Source: Mycolicibacterium gilvum (lineage in GTDB: Bacteria > Actinomycetota > Actinomycetes > Mycobacteriales > Mycobacteriaceae). From it: 64,000 nt of DNA. The stretch covers positions 558,001 to 622,000 of the forward strand of contig NZ_UGQM01000001.1 of assembly GCF_900454025.1 (NCBI RefSeq). Direction: 5' to 3'. Positions within the stretch are counted from its first letter, which is position 1. Each line of letters begins with the position of its first letter. Below are positions 42,900 through 53,891 of this stretch, piece after piece. The translations under genes and the position numbers were made by a program. A model generated the notes under the pieces. It had not been told where the DNA came from. It ran no database searches and worked only from the letters and a program-made list of their open reading frames with translations.

Positions 42900-43511
42900 C
42901 TAACCACGACCGACCCGCAGCCAGCCCTGCGTGTGCCGGTAGAACGTCGAGCGGCGCACCGGCCGCTTGGCCGGCTCGCCGTCGCGGACGACCATCGCAC
43001 CGCTGGTGCCCAGCTGCGCGGCGCGACCGCTGATCCAACGCTTCGGACGCATCGGGCCGGTCAGCACGGTGGCGCGCAGCCCCGGCATCGCCGTCGTAGG
43101 TTCGATCCGGACACCGGTGACGTCGCCGTCGAACAGGCGCTCGTCGTCGACGATGGCCTCGCCCCGCACCGTGCGGGCGCCGTCGGGGGGCAGCCACAAC
43201 GCCGCGCCGGCGATCACGGTGCCGGTCTCGTCGCGGATCAGCGGAACGCGGCCGGCGGGTGCGGTGCGCGCGGCCCGCGCCGCCCAGGGGCGCCGCAGGT
43301 GGGCGACCTCGATGTCGAGGCGGTCGGCGCGCAGCAGCTTGGTGAGCACGGCCGACAGGTCGCGGTCGGATCCGACGACGAGGAGGCGGCGGTACCCGGT
43401 GATGTCGTCGCTGAGATCCGAGCCGGTGCCGGTGAGCACCGGAAGGTCCCGCAGCGACCGCGGGACGCGACGTGCGCCGGGGCGCACGACGGCGATGCTG
43501 GACGGGTCCAA
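42900..43511 (-). CDS. Conserved protein of unknown function (Rv0358-like)
   Basis: The 203-residue protein starts at TTG 43511, supported by an AAGGAG five bases before it. It contains RRLLVVGSDRDLSAVLTKLLRADRLDIEVAHLRR, which resembles a nucleotide- or sugar-binding (diacylglycerol-kinase-like) N-terminal segment, and a second half with ALWLPPDGARTVRGEAIVDDERLFDGDVTGVRIEP in parts. No catalytic motif is clear. It is conserved next to purA and the M50 protease in mycobacteria. Divergent from purA across 125 bases. Confidence 0.82.
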   Translation of the reverse strand: MDPSSIAVVRPGARRVPRSLRDLPVLTGTGSDLSDDITGYRRLLVVGSDRDLSAVLTKLLRADRLDIEVAHLRRPWAARAARTAPAGRVPLIRDETGTVIAGAALWLPPDGARTVRGEAIVDDERLFDGDVTGVRIEPTTAMPGLRATVLTGPMRPKRWISGRAAQLGTSGAMVVRDGEPAKRPVRRSTFYRHTQGWLRVGRG

Positions 43512-43600
43512 TCTGCTCCTTGCAAACGACTGGTGATCAGGCCGGATGTAATCGGATAGGGTGGGTCACCGGCTGCACACAGTATCGAAGCGCAGCTTGA

Positions 43601-45576
<1,976 letters not shown>

Positions 45577-45591
45577 GGAGATGATGGCCCG

Positions 45592-46275
45592 ATGACCCAT
45601 CCGGCCGACCGTCACCTGCGCCGCCTCACGACGCCGCGCGCCGCCGCGTTCGCCGGGGTGCTGTTCGCGTTGCTGTTCGGGGCGGCGCTGGTGCTGATCC
45701 GGACGGAGCTGCCCGGCGGTGGCTCCGCCGGGATGCAGTGGGAGGACGGCTCGACGCATCGGCTGCGGATCGCGATCGTGTTGATGCCCTTCGCGGGCAT
45801 CGCGTTCCTGTGGTTCCTCGGGGTGGTCCGCGACGGTCTCGGCACCCTGGAGGACAGGTTCTTCTCGACCGTGATGATCGGCAGTGCGCTGGTGTTCCTC
45901 GCGATGATCTTCGCGTCGACCGCCGTGGGCGCGGGGCTGCTGGCCGCCAGGCAGATCGCGGTTCCCGGCACCCGCTCGGAAGTCGCGGCATTCGGCGAGG
46001 GCCTTCTGCTGGCGCTGTCGAACACCTACGCGCTGCGGATGGCCGGGGTGTTCATGATGTCGCTGGCCACCATCTGGCTGCGGACGAGGCTGATGCCGAC
46101 CTGGCTCGTGGTGCTCACCTATGTGGTGTCGCTGACCGTGCTGGTGGGCAGTGACGTCAGCAAGTGGATGACGGTGCTGTTCCCGGTCTGGGTGCTGATC
46201 GTCAGCGTGATGATGCTGGCCCGCGCCGGGGTCATCGATCGTCGAGGCGCAACGCGGTCGCCGGACACAGTTTGA
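45592..46275 (+). CDS. Five- or six-span membrane protein of unknown function
   Basis: The 227-residue protein has hydrophobic segments near residues 20-38, 60-78, 92-115, 140-160, 167-187 and 190-207. RLRIAIVLMPFAGIAFLWFLGVVRDGLG and FFSTVMIGSALVFLAM are distinctive of an uncharacterised actinobacterial family. It lies 15 bases after the thioesterase gene and is probably in the purA operon. Its 3' end overlaps the convergent ferredoxin gene by 44 bases. Confidence 0.78.
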   Translation: MTHPADRHLRRLTTPRAAAFAGVLFALLFGAALVLIRTELPGGGSAGMQWEDGSTHRLRIAIVLMPFAGIAFLWFLGVVRDGLGTLEDRFFSTVMIGSALVFLAMIFASTAVGAGLLAARQIAVPGTRSEVAAFGEGLLLALSNTYALRMAGVFMMSLATIWLRTRLMPTWLVVLTYVVSLTVLVGSDVSKWMTVLFPVWVLIVSVMMLARAGVIDRRGATRSPDTV

Positions 46276-46426
46276 CTGCCTCGGCGGCACGCGCGGCCTG
46301 CTCGTCGGCGACCTCCTCCTGCAGGATCACCACGATGCCCTCGTCGTCCTGATCGAAGACGTCGCCGGCGACCATCACGCAGTTGCCCGCCTGGATGCAG
46401 AGTTCACGGTCCGCGGAAACCTTCAC
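46232..46426 (-). CDS. Small iron-sulfur ferredoxin, partner of the P450
   Basis: The 64-residue protein has cluster ligands Cys10, Cys16 and Cys54 (LCIQAGNC, LCPATAL), the pattern of 3Fe-4S or 4Fe-4S ferredoxins that feed electrons to actinobacterial P450s. GTG 46426 follows GGAGGTGA, and the start overlaps the P450 stop (GTGA), so the two proteins are made together. It is cytosolic. The electron source (a ferredoxin reductase) is not in the window. Confidence 0.92.
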   Translation of the reverse strand: MKVSADRELCIQAGNCVMVAGDVFDQDDEGIVVILQEEVADEQAARAAEAVKLCPATALRLDDR

Positions 46427-47643
46427 CAGCTCACCTCCAATGACTTCAGACCGTAGATGAAGTGGAAGGACCGGAACGCGACATCGGCGAAGTCCTCGGC
46501 CGGTTCCAGCGACGGAAAGCGGCGAAACAGTGCGGGGAACGCGATCGCCATCTCCATCCGCGCGAGCGGCGCACCGAGGCAGTGGTGCACGCCGTGCCCG
46601 AACGCCAGGTGCCCGGGCGCACCTCTGCCGATGTCGAGAACCTCGGGGTGCTCGATGAACTCGGGATCCCGGTTGCCCGCGGGCAGTGACGCGAAGACCA
46701 GCTGCCCGGCGGGGATCGCGACACCGGCGATCTCGACGTCGGTGGTGGTGATCCGGGGGATCGAGGTCTGCACGATGGACAGCCACCGCAACAGCTCCTC
46801 GACCGCGGGTGCGACGGCCGCGGGATCGTCGCGGATCGCGGGGAGCTGGTCGGGGTGGCGCAGCAGCGCGAGCACACCGAGGGCCAGCATGTTCGACGTG
46901 GTCTCGTGGCCGGCGAGCAACAGCAGGCTCGCGACGCCGATCAGCTCGTCGTCGGTGAGTTCGCCGCCGTGCTCGCGGATCAGCATCCCGAGGATGTCGT
47001 CGCCGGGGTGACGTCTGGCGCCGGCGACGAGCGCGGCCATGTACTCGCGGCCCTCGCGCTGCAGCTCGAGGCGCTCGGGGATCGGGATCGACAGGTCGAG
47101 TTGGCGGGCGCTGCGGCGCTGGAAGTCGTCGCGGTCGGCGTACGGGACGCCGAGCAGTTCGCAGATCACCAGCGACGGGATGGGCAGGGCGAAGTGCTCG
47201 ACCAGGTCTGCCGGGGGACCGGCGGCGGCCAGCGCGTCGATCTGGGTGTCGACGATCTCGGCGATGCGGGGTCGCAGCCGCTGCATGCGCCGGTGCGTGA
47301 ACTCCGGGGTGAGCATGCGCCGCAACCGCTGGTGTTCGGGCGGGTCGAGCCCGAGCAGGTTGCCGGCCCGGGCCCGCGCCTGGGTCTCCTCGTCGACGGG
47401 CGGTGCGCCGGGGACGACGAAGCCGGGCGGCCGGCCGTTGGAGAACCGGGAGTGGTCCGACAGCACGGTCTTGATGTCGTCGTAGCGGGTGACGAGGTAG
47501 ACCTGCATGCCGAACGCGTTGGTGACGCTGCGGACGCCTTCGCGCTCGCGGATCTCCCGCAGGTGCGGGGTGGGATCGAATCCGTCGCGCCGCATGTGCA
47601 GCGGTGGCAGATCGGGTGCGGCCTCTCCGGTGGCCTGACTCAT
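46423..47643 (-). CDS. Cytochrome P450
   Basis: This 406-residue haem monooxygenase shows the oxygen-activation motif LLAGHETTSN (244-251), the ExxR motif in VEELLRWL (282-288) and the haem-binding loop FGHGVHHCLG (348-357, axial Cys355). NLLGLDPPEHQRLRRMLTPEF in parts is typical of soluble bacterial class I P450s. The CYP family cannot be fixed by eye (CYP105/107/123-like). It is coupled to the ferredoxin gene and lies 9 bases after the MMPL gene, so all three probably respond to the MarR regulator. Confidence 0.95.
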   Translation of the reverse strand: MSQATGEAAPDLPPLHMRRDGFDPTPHLREIREREGVRSVTNAFGMQVYLVTRYDDIKTVLSDHSRFSNGRPPGFVVPGAPPVDEETQARARAGNLLGLDPPEHQRLRRMLTPEFTHRRMQRLRPRIAEIVDTQIDALAAAGPPADLVEHFALPIPSLVICELLGVPYADRDDFQRRSARQLDLSIPIPERLELQREGREYMAALVAGARRHPGDDILGMLIREHGGELTDDELIGVASLLLLAGHETTSNMLALGVLALLRHPDQLPAIRDDPAAVAPAVEELLRWLSIVQTSIPRITTTDVEIAGVAIPAGQLVFASLPAGNRDPEFIEHPEVLDIGRGAPGHLAFGHGVHHCLGAPLARMEMAIAFPALFRRFPSLEPAEDFADVAFRSFHFIYGLKSLEVSW

Positions 47644-47652
47644 CTTTCGACG

Positions 47653-49689
47653 CTACGCGTCGGAACGGGTCTCCTGCCGCAGCGCGGGCCACCAGATCTT
47701 CGGCCCGATCAGGGTGAACAGCGCCGGGATGATCACGGTGCGCACCAGGAACGTGTCGAGCAGGATGCCGAGCCCGACGATGATGCCGACCTGGGTCAGC
47801 ACGATCAACGGCAGCACTCCGAGCACACAGAACACCGCGGCCAGCACGATGCCCGCGCTGCTGATCACCGCGCCGGTCGCCGAGACGGCGCGCACGATGC
47901 CGTCGCGGGTGCCGTGCCCGGGTGTCTCCTCGCGGGCGCGGGTGACCAGGAAGATCGTGTAGTCCACGCCGAGGGCGACCAGGAACAGGAACGCGAACAG
48001 CGGTGCGGTGTTGTCCAGGGCCGGGAAGCCGAACAGGTGCACGCTGGCCCAGCCGCCCAGGCCCAGGGCCGCGACGGAGCTCAGCACGGTGACGCCGACG
48101 AGCACCAGCGGTGCCAGCGCCGAGCGCAGCAGCACGTAGAGCACGATCAGCACCACCACCAGGATGGCCGGGATGACGACGGCGCGGTCGTGTCCGGCGG
48201 CCGCGGCGGCGTCGCGTGCGGTCGCGTCCGATCCGCCCACCAGCGCATCGGGGTCGGCCCGATGGACCGATTCGCGCAGTGCGTCGATGGTGTCGAAGGC
48301 CTCGTCGCTGGCCGGCTCGGCTTCGAGGACCACCGACCACTGGCTGCGGCCGTCGGCCTCGGCGCCCGCGGGGAACGCGGACACCACGCCCGGGGTGGCG
48401 GTGATGGCGCGTTGGACCTCGGCGCTGCGATCGCTTGTGGCGATGACACGGGTGGGGTCGGTCAGACCGCTCGGGAAGTGTGCGGCGAGGGTGTCGAAGC
48501 CGCGGACGGACTCGGCCTCGACGCGGAACTGCTCGGTCTGTGACAGGCCGACCGGGGTGCCGAGGATGCCGGTGCACAGCAGCGCGAGGCCGCCGATCGA
48601 CACGATCGCGACCCGCGCGGGCCGGCGGGCCACCGCCGCGGCGATGCGGTGCCACACCCCGCTGTCGGTGAGCGGTTGGTCCCCGACGGCAGGGATGAAC
48701 GGCCAGAACAGCTTTCGGCCGAAGACGGCCAGCGCGGGGGGAAGGACGAGAAGCACGAACACCGCGGCGACGACGAGTCCTGCGGCGGCCTGCACGCCCA
48801 GACTGCGGGTGCTCGGCGACGACGCGAACAGCAGGGTCAGCAGCGCCAGCACCACCGTCGCGTTGCTGGCGATGATCGCCGGGCCGGCGCGACGGACCGC
48901 GGTGTCGATGGCGTCGTTGTGAGAATCGGTGCGGCCCAGCTCCTCCCGGTAGCGCGAGATCAGCAGCAGGGCGTAGTTGGTGCCGGCGCCGAACACCAGC
49001 ACGCTCATGATTCCGGAGGTCGACCCGTCCGGGCTCATGCCGAGCGCCTCGGCCACGGCGGAGCCGATGACGGCGGCGACGCGGTCGGCGAAGCCGATGA
49101 CCAGCAGCGGCACCAGCCACAGCACCGGCGAGCGGTAGGTGATGATCAGCAACAGCGCCACCACGGCGGCGGTGACGGCCAGCAGGGTGAAGTTGGCCCC
49201 GGAGAACGAGTTCGCGATGTCGGCACCGAAGGCCGGGCCACCGGTCACCTGGGCCTGCAATCCCTCGGGCAGCCCGTCGGTGGCGGCGCCACGCAGCTCG
49301 GTGACCGTGTCGGTCAGATCGAACCCGGACAGGTCCGACGACATCGGCACGGTGGCCACCGCCGCCTGTCCGTCGTCGGAGACCTGGACGGGTGGCCCGG
49401 CGGGGCCGGACTGCGCCGCGGCGAGCATCCGGTCGCGGGCCCCGTCGACCGCGGCCAGGTCGGCCGGACCGAGCGGTGCCGAATCGGTGCGTGTGACGAC
49501 CAGGATCGCGGGTACCTGATCTCCGCCGGGTAGCGCGGCCCGGGCGGCGTCGGCGCGGGCGGACTCCGAATCGGCGGGCACAGCGACGGGGGACTGCGAA
49601 CTGGAGTCGCCACCGCCGAGCAGACCCATCAGGGCGCCGGAGACCAGGACGACGAGAAGCGCGATCACCCACGAAAATCGACGGCTCAT
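47653..49689 (-). CDS. MMPL-family (RND) membrane transporter
   Basis: The 678-residue protein has two repeats, each with an extracytoplasmic loop (about 30-165 and 375-480) followed by a block of five or six spans. SVLVFGAGTNYALLLISRYREEL and LFLVALGVDYTIFLVTRAREE are the MMPL signatures, with Tyr/Asp residues for proton coupling. MMPL proteins export lipids, siderophores or drugs; substrate unknown, but the neighbouring P450/ferredoxin suggests it moves an oxidised metabolite or gives solvent or drug resistance. It is first in the operon, and a 31-base palindrome lies 11 bases upstream. Confidence 0.92.
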   Translation of the reverse strand: MSRRFSWVIALLVVLVSGALMGLLGGGDSSSQSPVAVPADSESARADAARAALPGGDQVPAILVVTRTDSAPLGPADLAAVDGARDRMLAAAQSGPAGPPVQVSDDGQAAVATVPMSSDLSGFDLTDTVTELRGAATDGLPEGLQAQVTGGPAFGADIANSFSGANFTLLAVTAAVVALLLIITYRSPVLWLVPLLVIGFADRVAAVIGSAVAEALGMSPDGSTSGIMSVLVFGAGTNYALLLISRYREELGRTDSHNDAIDTAVRRAGPAIIASNATVVLALLTLLFASSPSTRSLGVQAAAGLVVAAVFVLLVLPPALAVFGRKLFWPFIPAVGDQPLTDSGVWHRIAAAVARRPARVAIVSIGGLALLCTGILGTPVGLSQTEQFRVEAESVRGFDTLAAHFPSGLTDPTRVIATSDRSAEVQRAITATPGVVSAFPAGAEADGRSQWSVVLEAEPASDEAFDTIDALRESVHRADPDALVGGSDATARDAAAAAGHDRAVVIPAILVVVLIVLYVLLRSALAPLVLVGVTVLSSVAALGLGGWASVHLFGFPALDNTAPLFAFLFLVALGVDYTIFLVTRAREETPGHGTRDGIVRAVSATGAVISSAGIVLAAVFCVLGVLPLIVLTQVGIIVGLGILLDTFLVRTVIIPALFTLIGPKIWWPALRQETRSDA

Positions 49690-49699
49690 CGCACCAACA

Positions 49700-49730
49700 T
49701 TTCAGAAGATTAACAATTAATCAACTGAAA
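49700..49730. promoter_or_regulatory. MarR-type operator, 31-base palindrome
   Basis: Symmetric arms TTTCAG and CTGAAA flank an inner pair GATTAA and TTAATC around CAA, all in register within the 60-base gap between the MMPL and MarR starts. It would cover both divergent promoters. Confidence 0.8.
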
Positions 49731-49749
49731 CTTCGGTTAGGGTGGTCAC

Positions 49750-50244
49750 GTGCAGAACGGAGATCGCGCCCAGGTCGAGGCGCTCATCGCCGCCGATGTG
49801 CGGGCGCTGAGCGCGGCATCGGATGGGATCGGACAGAGTTTCGCGGCCCTGCACGGGTTGACGGCGTCGGACTTCCGGGCGCTGCTGCACGTCACGGTCG
49901 CCGAGGATGACGGCGCGCCGCTCACAGCCGGCGAGCTCAGGGCGCGGATGGGCACCTCGGGCGCGGCCATCACCTACCTGGTGGAGCGCATGATCGAATC
50001 CGGGCACGTGCTGCGCGACACCGACCCGACGGACCGTCGCAAGGTCATGCTCCGGGTCGCCGACCACGGGATGGCCGTCGCGCGCGACTTCTTCAGCCCG
50101 CTCAGCGCGCACACCCACGCCGCCCTGGCAGACCTGCCCGACGAGGATCTGTTGGCGGCCCACCGGGTGTTCGCGGCGCTGACCGCCGCGATGGTCTCGT
50201 TCGGTGCGGAACTCGGATCTGGCAGGCTGAAAACCGATGACTGA
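49750..50244 (+). CDS. MarR-family transcriptional regulator
   Basis: The 164-residue winged-helix protein has LHGLTASDFRALLHVTVAE, then the recognition helix region PLTAGELRARMGTSGAAITYLVERMIESGHVLR, and the wing DPTDRRKVMLRVADHG. It is probably a ligand-released repressor of the divergent MMPL-P450-ferredoxin operon and of itself, acting at the palindrome at 49700-49730. The start is GTG 49750. The end overlaps the purT-like gene by 8 bases. Confidence 0.92.
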   Translation: MQNGDRAQVEALIAADVRALSAASDGIGQSFAALHGLTASDFRALLHVTVAEDDGAPLTAGELRARMGTSGAAITYLVERMIESGHVLRDTDPTDRRKVMLRVADHGMAVARDFFSPLSAHTHAALADLPDEDLLAAHRVFAALTAAMVSFGAELGSGRLKTDD

Positions 50245-51370
50245 GATGGAGACAGCGCACGAAGGCCGGACAGTGGTGCTGCTGCTGGGTGCCGGTGAGC
50301 GCACCCGCGAGCTCGCCCCTGCGTTCGAGCATCTGGGTGCGCAGGTCGTGACGGCCGACGCCGCGGCCGACGCCCAGACGCTCACGGCCCTGATCGAACA
50401 GAACGCGGCGCGCTACGTGGTGGCCGACCTGGATACTGCCGAGGCGACGAACGTGGCGACGACGGGGGCGTTGCACGCGATCGCCGATCGCGACGACGTC
50501 GAGGTCTTCCCGACGCTGCGCAGCATCCGGTTCGCGCTCGACGGGGAGGCGCTGCGCAGGCTCGCCGCAGATGAGCTCGGTCTGCCGACCGCGCCGTTCT
50601 GGTTCGCCGGCACGGTCGAGGAGCTGACCGCGATCGGGCAGCACGCGGGCTTCCCGCTGGTCGTCAAGCCGGTGTCCGGCGCGCCGGGCGAGGGTGAATC
50701 GGTGTTGCTGCGGCCCGAGGACGTCGAACCCGCGTGGCAGCGTGCGGTGGCCGCCGGCGCGCCGACCCGCCGGCGGGTCATCGCCGAATCGGTGGTCGAG
50801 GTCGACGTCGAGGTGACGTTGTTGACGGTGCGCACCGCCGGCCCGGCCGGGCCCACGGTGTCCTTCTGCGAACCGATCGGGCATCACCAGTCGCCCGAAG
50901 GATCCCTGGAATCATGGCAGCCGCAACAGCTTTCGCCGGTGGCGCTGGACTCCGCGAAGTCGATCGCCGCGCGGATCGTCAACTCGCTGGGCGGCCGCGG
51001 TGTCTTCGCGGTGGAGCTGCTCGTGCGTGGGGACGAGGTCTACTTCTCCGATGTGCGCCCGCGCCTGCAGGACAGCGGGCTTGTCACGCTGCGGTCCCAA
51101 CGGCTGTCGCAGTTCGAGCTGCACGCACGCGCCGTCCTCGGTCTGCCCGTGGACACGATCATGATCTCGCCGGGCGCCGCCGAGGTGACCTGTTCCGCGG
51201 ACGCCGATGCCCGTCTGGTGCTCGGCGAGGCCCTCGCGGTCGCCGAGAGCGACGTCCGCGTGCTGCGGTCCGAACCGCCGGTACGGGTGTCCCTGGCCAC
51301 CGCCCCGGACCCGATCGTGGCCCGGGACCGGGCGCGGCGGGTGGCCTCGGCGCTGCGCAGGTCGGTGTGA
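50237..51370 (+). CDS. purT: PurT-like formate-dependent GAR transformylase (ATP-grasp)
   Basis: The 377-residue protein has the ATP-grasp fold: an N-terminal Rossmann domain (VVLLLGAGERTRELAPAFEHLGAQV), a central ATP-binding part (FPLVVKPVSGAPGEGESVLL) and a C-terminal part with VFAVELLVRGDEVYFSDVRPRLQDSGLVTL. PurT makes formyl-GAR from GAR, formate and ATP in purine synthesis. It matches Rv0389 by position before rhodanese and metZ genes. The identity is shorter and more divergent than enterobacterial PurT; a carboxylase-like role cannot be excluded. The start is ATG 50237 or 50246. Confidence 0.8.
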   Translation: MTEMETAHEGRTVVLLLGAGERTRELAPAFEHLGAQVVTADAAADAQTLTALIEQNAARYVVADLDTAEATNVATTGALHAIADRDDVEVFPTLRSIRFALDGEALRRLAADELGLPTAPFWFAGTVEELTAIGQHAGFPLVVKPVSGAPGEGESVLLRPEDVEPAWQRAVAAGAPTRRRVIAESVVEVDVEVTLLTVRTAGPAGPTVSFCEPIGHHQSPEGSLESWQPQQLSPVALDSAKSIAARIVNSLGGRGVFAVELLVRGDEVYFSDVRPRLQDSGLVTLRSQRLSQFELHARAVLGLPVDTIMISPGAAEVTCSADADARLVLGEALAVAESDVRVLRSEPPVRVSLATAPDPIVARDRARRVASALRRSV

Positions 51371-51374
51371 CGTG

Positions 51375-51833
51375 ATGTCCGAACCACAGGGGAATGCCTC
51401 CGACGACTCGTCGAGCGGTTCCGCGATCGCGCCGTTCCTGGGGGCGCTGACGATCATTGTCGCCGTCGTGATCGGAATCTGGCTGATCAACGTGTTCTCC
51501 GGCGAGGAGCTCACCGACGCGCAGCAGATCGCGCGGGCGGCATCCGGTCAGAACGACGCGTTGCAGCGGGGGAGCTACCCCGATTACCAGGCGTTCACCT
51601 GTCCCGCGCAGCACGGCGACGAGTCGAAAGTGCTGTCCGAGCACCAGGATTCGGTGGCCGAGCGTGGGGACCGGTATGTCGACCGGGTCGAGGGTGTCGA
51701 CATCGAGGGCGACCGCGCGACCGCGGACGTGACCTACTACTTCGACGGCGATCGCGAGGCCAAACAGACCGTCGAGATGTCCTTCGTGCGCGAGGACGGG
51801 ACGTGGAAGGTGTGTTCGACCGGTCCCAGCTAG
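51375..51833 (+). CDS. Single-span protein with DUF4878-like domain
   Basis: The 152-residue protein has a short Ser/Asp-rich N-terminus, one membrane span (IAPFLGALTIIVAVVIGIWLI near 18-38) and a C-terminal NTF2-like domain ending EDGTWKVCSTGPS. The C-terminal domain should face outward; the two Cys residues may form a disulfide. Unknown function; similar layout to the protein at 39946-40707. It starts 4 bases after the purT-like stop (ATG 51375), so it is in the same operon. Confidence 0.8.
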   Translation: MSEPQGNASDDSSSGSAIAPFLGALTIIVAVVIGIWLINVFSGEELTDAQQIARAASGQNDALQRGSYPDYQAFTCPAQHGDESKVLSEHQDSVAERGDRYVDRVEGVDIEGDRATADVTYYFDGDREAKQTVEMSFVREDGTWKVCSTGPS

Positions 51834-51852
51834 CTGTGGGACACTCACGGGC

Positions 51853-52266
51853 GTGAGCTACGCCGGAGACATCACGCCTGAGCAGGCCTGGAAGCTGCTG
51901 AACGAGAACCCCGATGCGGTGCTCGTCGACGTCCGCACCGACGCCGAGTGGCGGTTCGTCGGGGTGCCCGACCTGTCCGGCCTCGACCGAGATGTCGTCT
52001 ACATCGAGTGGAACCGCACCGACGGCACCCGCAACGCCGGCTTCGTCGACGACCTGCAGGCTGCCGGCGTCACGCCCGGCGAACGGCCCGTCGTGTTCCT
52101 GTGTCGCTCGGGCAACCGCTCCATCGGCGCGGCCGAGGCGGCCACCGAGGCGGGTATCGGTCCGTCGTACAACGTTCTGGACGGGTTCGAGGGCAACCCC
52201 GACGACAACGGGCACCGCGGTGTCACCGGCTGGAAGGCGGTCGGACTGCCGTGGAGGCAGTCGTGA
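51853..52266 (+). CDS. Rhodanese-like sulfurtransferase (Rv0390-like)
   Basis: The 137-residue single-domain rhodanese has VLVDVRTDAEWRFVGVPD near 23 and the active-site loop FLCRSGNRS with Cys84, which carries a persulfide. It probably moves sulfur for cysteine/methionine metabolism. The stop overlaps the metZ start (GTGA), and co-translation with a sulfhydrylase fits a role in sulfur delivery. The start is GTG 51853. Confidence 0.9.
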   Translation: MSYAGDITPEQAWKLLNENPDAVLVDVRTDAEWRFVGVPDLSGLDRDVVYIEWNRTDGTRNAGFVDDLQAAGVTPGERPVVFLCRSGNRSIGAAEAATEAGIGPSYNVLDGFEGNPDDNGHRGVTGWKAVGLPWRQS

Positions 52267-53486
52267 GCTCCGAACCCGATTCCGTTCCGTCGGTCCGGAT
52301 ACCGACGCCGTTGCCCGACGGCGTCGGTCAGGCCACCATCGGTGTGCGGGGCGGACTGCTGCGGTCGGGGTTCGAGGAGACCGCGGAGGCGATCTACCTG
52401 ACGTCCGGGTACGTCTACGAATCGGCGGCCGAGGCGGAGAAGGCGTTCACCGGCGAGATCGACCGCTACGTCTACTCGCGCTACGGCAACCCGACGATCT
52501 CGATGTTCGAGGAGCGGCTGCGGTTGCTCGAAGGCGCTCCCGCATGCTTCGGCACCGCCAGCGGCATGTCGGCGGTGTTCACGTCCCTGGGTGCGCTGCT
52601 CGGGGCCGGGGACCGACTCGTCGCGGCGCGCAGTCTGTTCGGCTCCTGCTTCGTGGTGTGTAACGAGATCCTGCCGCGCTGGGGCGTGGAGACGGTGTTC
52701 GTCGACGGTGAGGACCTCGCCCAGTGGGAGGAGGCACTGTCTGTGCCCACCCAGGCGGTGTTCTTCGAGACCCCGTCGAACCCGATGCAGTCGCTGGTCG
52801 ACATCGCCGCGGTGTGCGACCTCGCTCATGCGGCCGGGGCAAAAGTGGTGTTGGACAACGTCTTCGCCACTCCGATCCTGCAGCAGGGGATGCCGCTGGG
52901 CGCCGACGTCGTGGTGTATTCGGGCACCAAGCACATCGACGGGCAGGGCCGGGTGCTCGGCGGGGCGATCCTGGGCGACAAGGAGTACATCGACGGCCCG
53001 GTGCAGAAGTTGATGCGCCACACCGGTCCTGCGCTGAGCCCGTTCAACGCGTGGACCCTGCTCAAGGGCCTGGAGACGATGGCTCTCCGTGTGCAGCACC
53101 AGAATTCGTCGGCGCACCGCATCGCCGAGTTCCTCGAAGGCCACTCGGCGGTGAGCTGGGTGAAGTACCCGTTCCTGGAGTCGCATCCGCAGTACGACCT
53201 GGCCAAGAGGCAGATGACGGGTGGCGGCACGGTGGTCACGTTCGAGCTCGCGGGTGCGACGAAGGAGCGCGCCTTCGAGGTGCTCGACAAGCTGCAGATC
53301 GTCGACATCTCCAACAACCTCGGTGACGCGAAATCGTTGATCACCCACCCCGCCACCACGACTCACCGGGCGATGGGCCCGGAGGGACGCGCCGCGATCG
53401 GCCTCGGTGACGGCGTCGTCCGGATATCGGTCGGACTCGAGGGCACCGAGGACCTGATCGCCGACCTCGACAGGGCACTCGGGTAG
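52263..53486 (+). CDS. metZ: O-succinylhomoserine sulfhydrylase
   Basis: The 407-residue Cys/Met-metabolism PLP enzyme makes homocysteine from O-succinylhomoserine and sulfide. Visible are YSRYGNPTISMFEERL, FGTASGMSAVFTSLGALL, the PLP segment VVYSGTKHIDGQGR with Lys223, and the C-terminal GVVRISVGLEGTEDLIADLDRALG. It matches Rv0391 by position. GTG 52263 overlaps the rhodanese stop; upstream in-frame sequence is the rhodanese gene in another frame, so it is not used. Confidence 0.94.
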   Translation: MSSEPDSVPSVRIPTPLPDGVGQATIGVRGGLLRSGFEETAEAIYLTSGYVYESAAEAEKAFTGEIDRYVYSRYGNPTISMFEERLRLLEGAPACFGTASGMSAVFTSLGALLGAGDRLVAARSLFGSCFVVCNEILPRWGVETVFVDGEDLAQWEEALSVPTQAVFFETPSNPMQSLVDIAAVCDLAHAAGAKVVLDNVFATPILQQGMPLGADVVVYSGTKHIDGQGRVLGGAILGDKEYIDGPVQKLMRHTGPALSPFNAWTLLKGLETMALRVQHQNSSAHRIAEFLEGHSAVSWVKYPFLESHPQYDLAKRQMTGGGTVVTFELAGATKERAFEVLDKLQIVDISNNLGDAKSLITHPATTTHRAMGPEGRAAIGLGDGVVRISVGLEGTEDLIADLDRALG

Positions 53487-53891
53487 TTGTCGCGCGCATC
53501 GGAGGCGAAGAAGGCGCGCCGCAGGAAACGCCGGACGGTCCGCGACCAGACCTGGCTACCGGCCGGGGTGCTCGACGAACTCGAGATCGCCTCGCAGCTC
53601 GAGGAATTCGATGCCCGCCTGACCGAGCGCGGTTGGGTGTTCGGCGAAGAGGCCGACGAGGGCTCGGGTGTGTTCTGGGTCTGGCCCGACTCGGCCGGCG
53701 ACGTCGACCACGACGCGGAGCGCGCTGACGCAACCGTGATCCTGCTGAGCCCCGACGACGGCGGTGAGACGGCGCACGTCGTCTTCGTCGGAACCGCGGC
53801 CGACTACCAGTTCAACCTCGATGAGCTCTTCGAGCACATCGACATGATCGAGGCGTTCCGGCTCGGCGACCCGGCCCCGGTCTTCGACTAA
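53487..53891 (+). CDS. Small conserved protein of unknown function
   Basis: The 134-residue protein begins at TTG 53487, directly after the metZ stop. The N-terminus is very basic (AKKARRRKRRTVRDQ), then an acidic body with FDARLTERGWVFGEEADEGSGVFWVWPDSAGD in parts and LDELFEHIDMIEAFRLGD. No catalytic motif or membrane span is visible. The last 4 bases overlap the convergent SDR gene. Co-transcription with metZ is likely; function not recognised. Confidence 0.75.
   Translation: MSRASEAKKARRRKRRTVRDQTWLPAGVLDELEIASQLEEFDARLTERGWVFGEEADEGSGVFWVWPDSAGDVDHDAERADATVILLSPDDGGETAHVVFVGTAADYQFNLDELFEHIDMIEAFRLGDPAPVFD

Noticed and set aside
46427..49672. Arg/Pro-rich minus-strand frame over the P450 and MMPL genes
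   Set aside because: Out-of-frame shadow; only its last 64 codons, the ferredoxin, are a gene.
53487..53891. Fusion of this small protein to metZ
   Set aside because: A stop codon at 53484-53486 separates them; the TTG start is the better reading.
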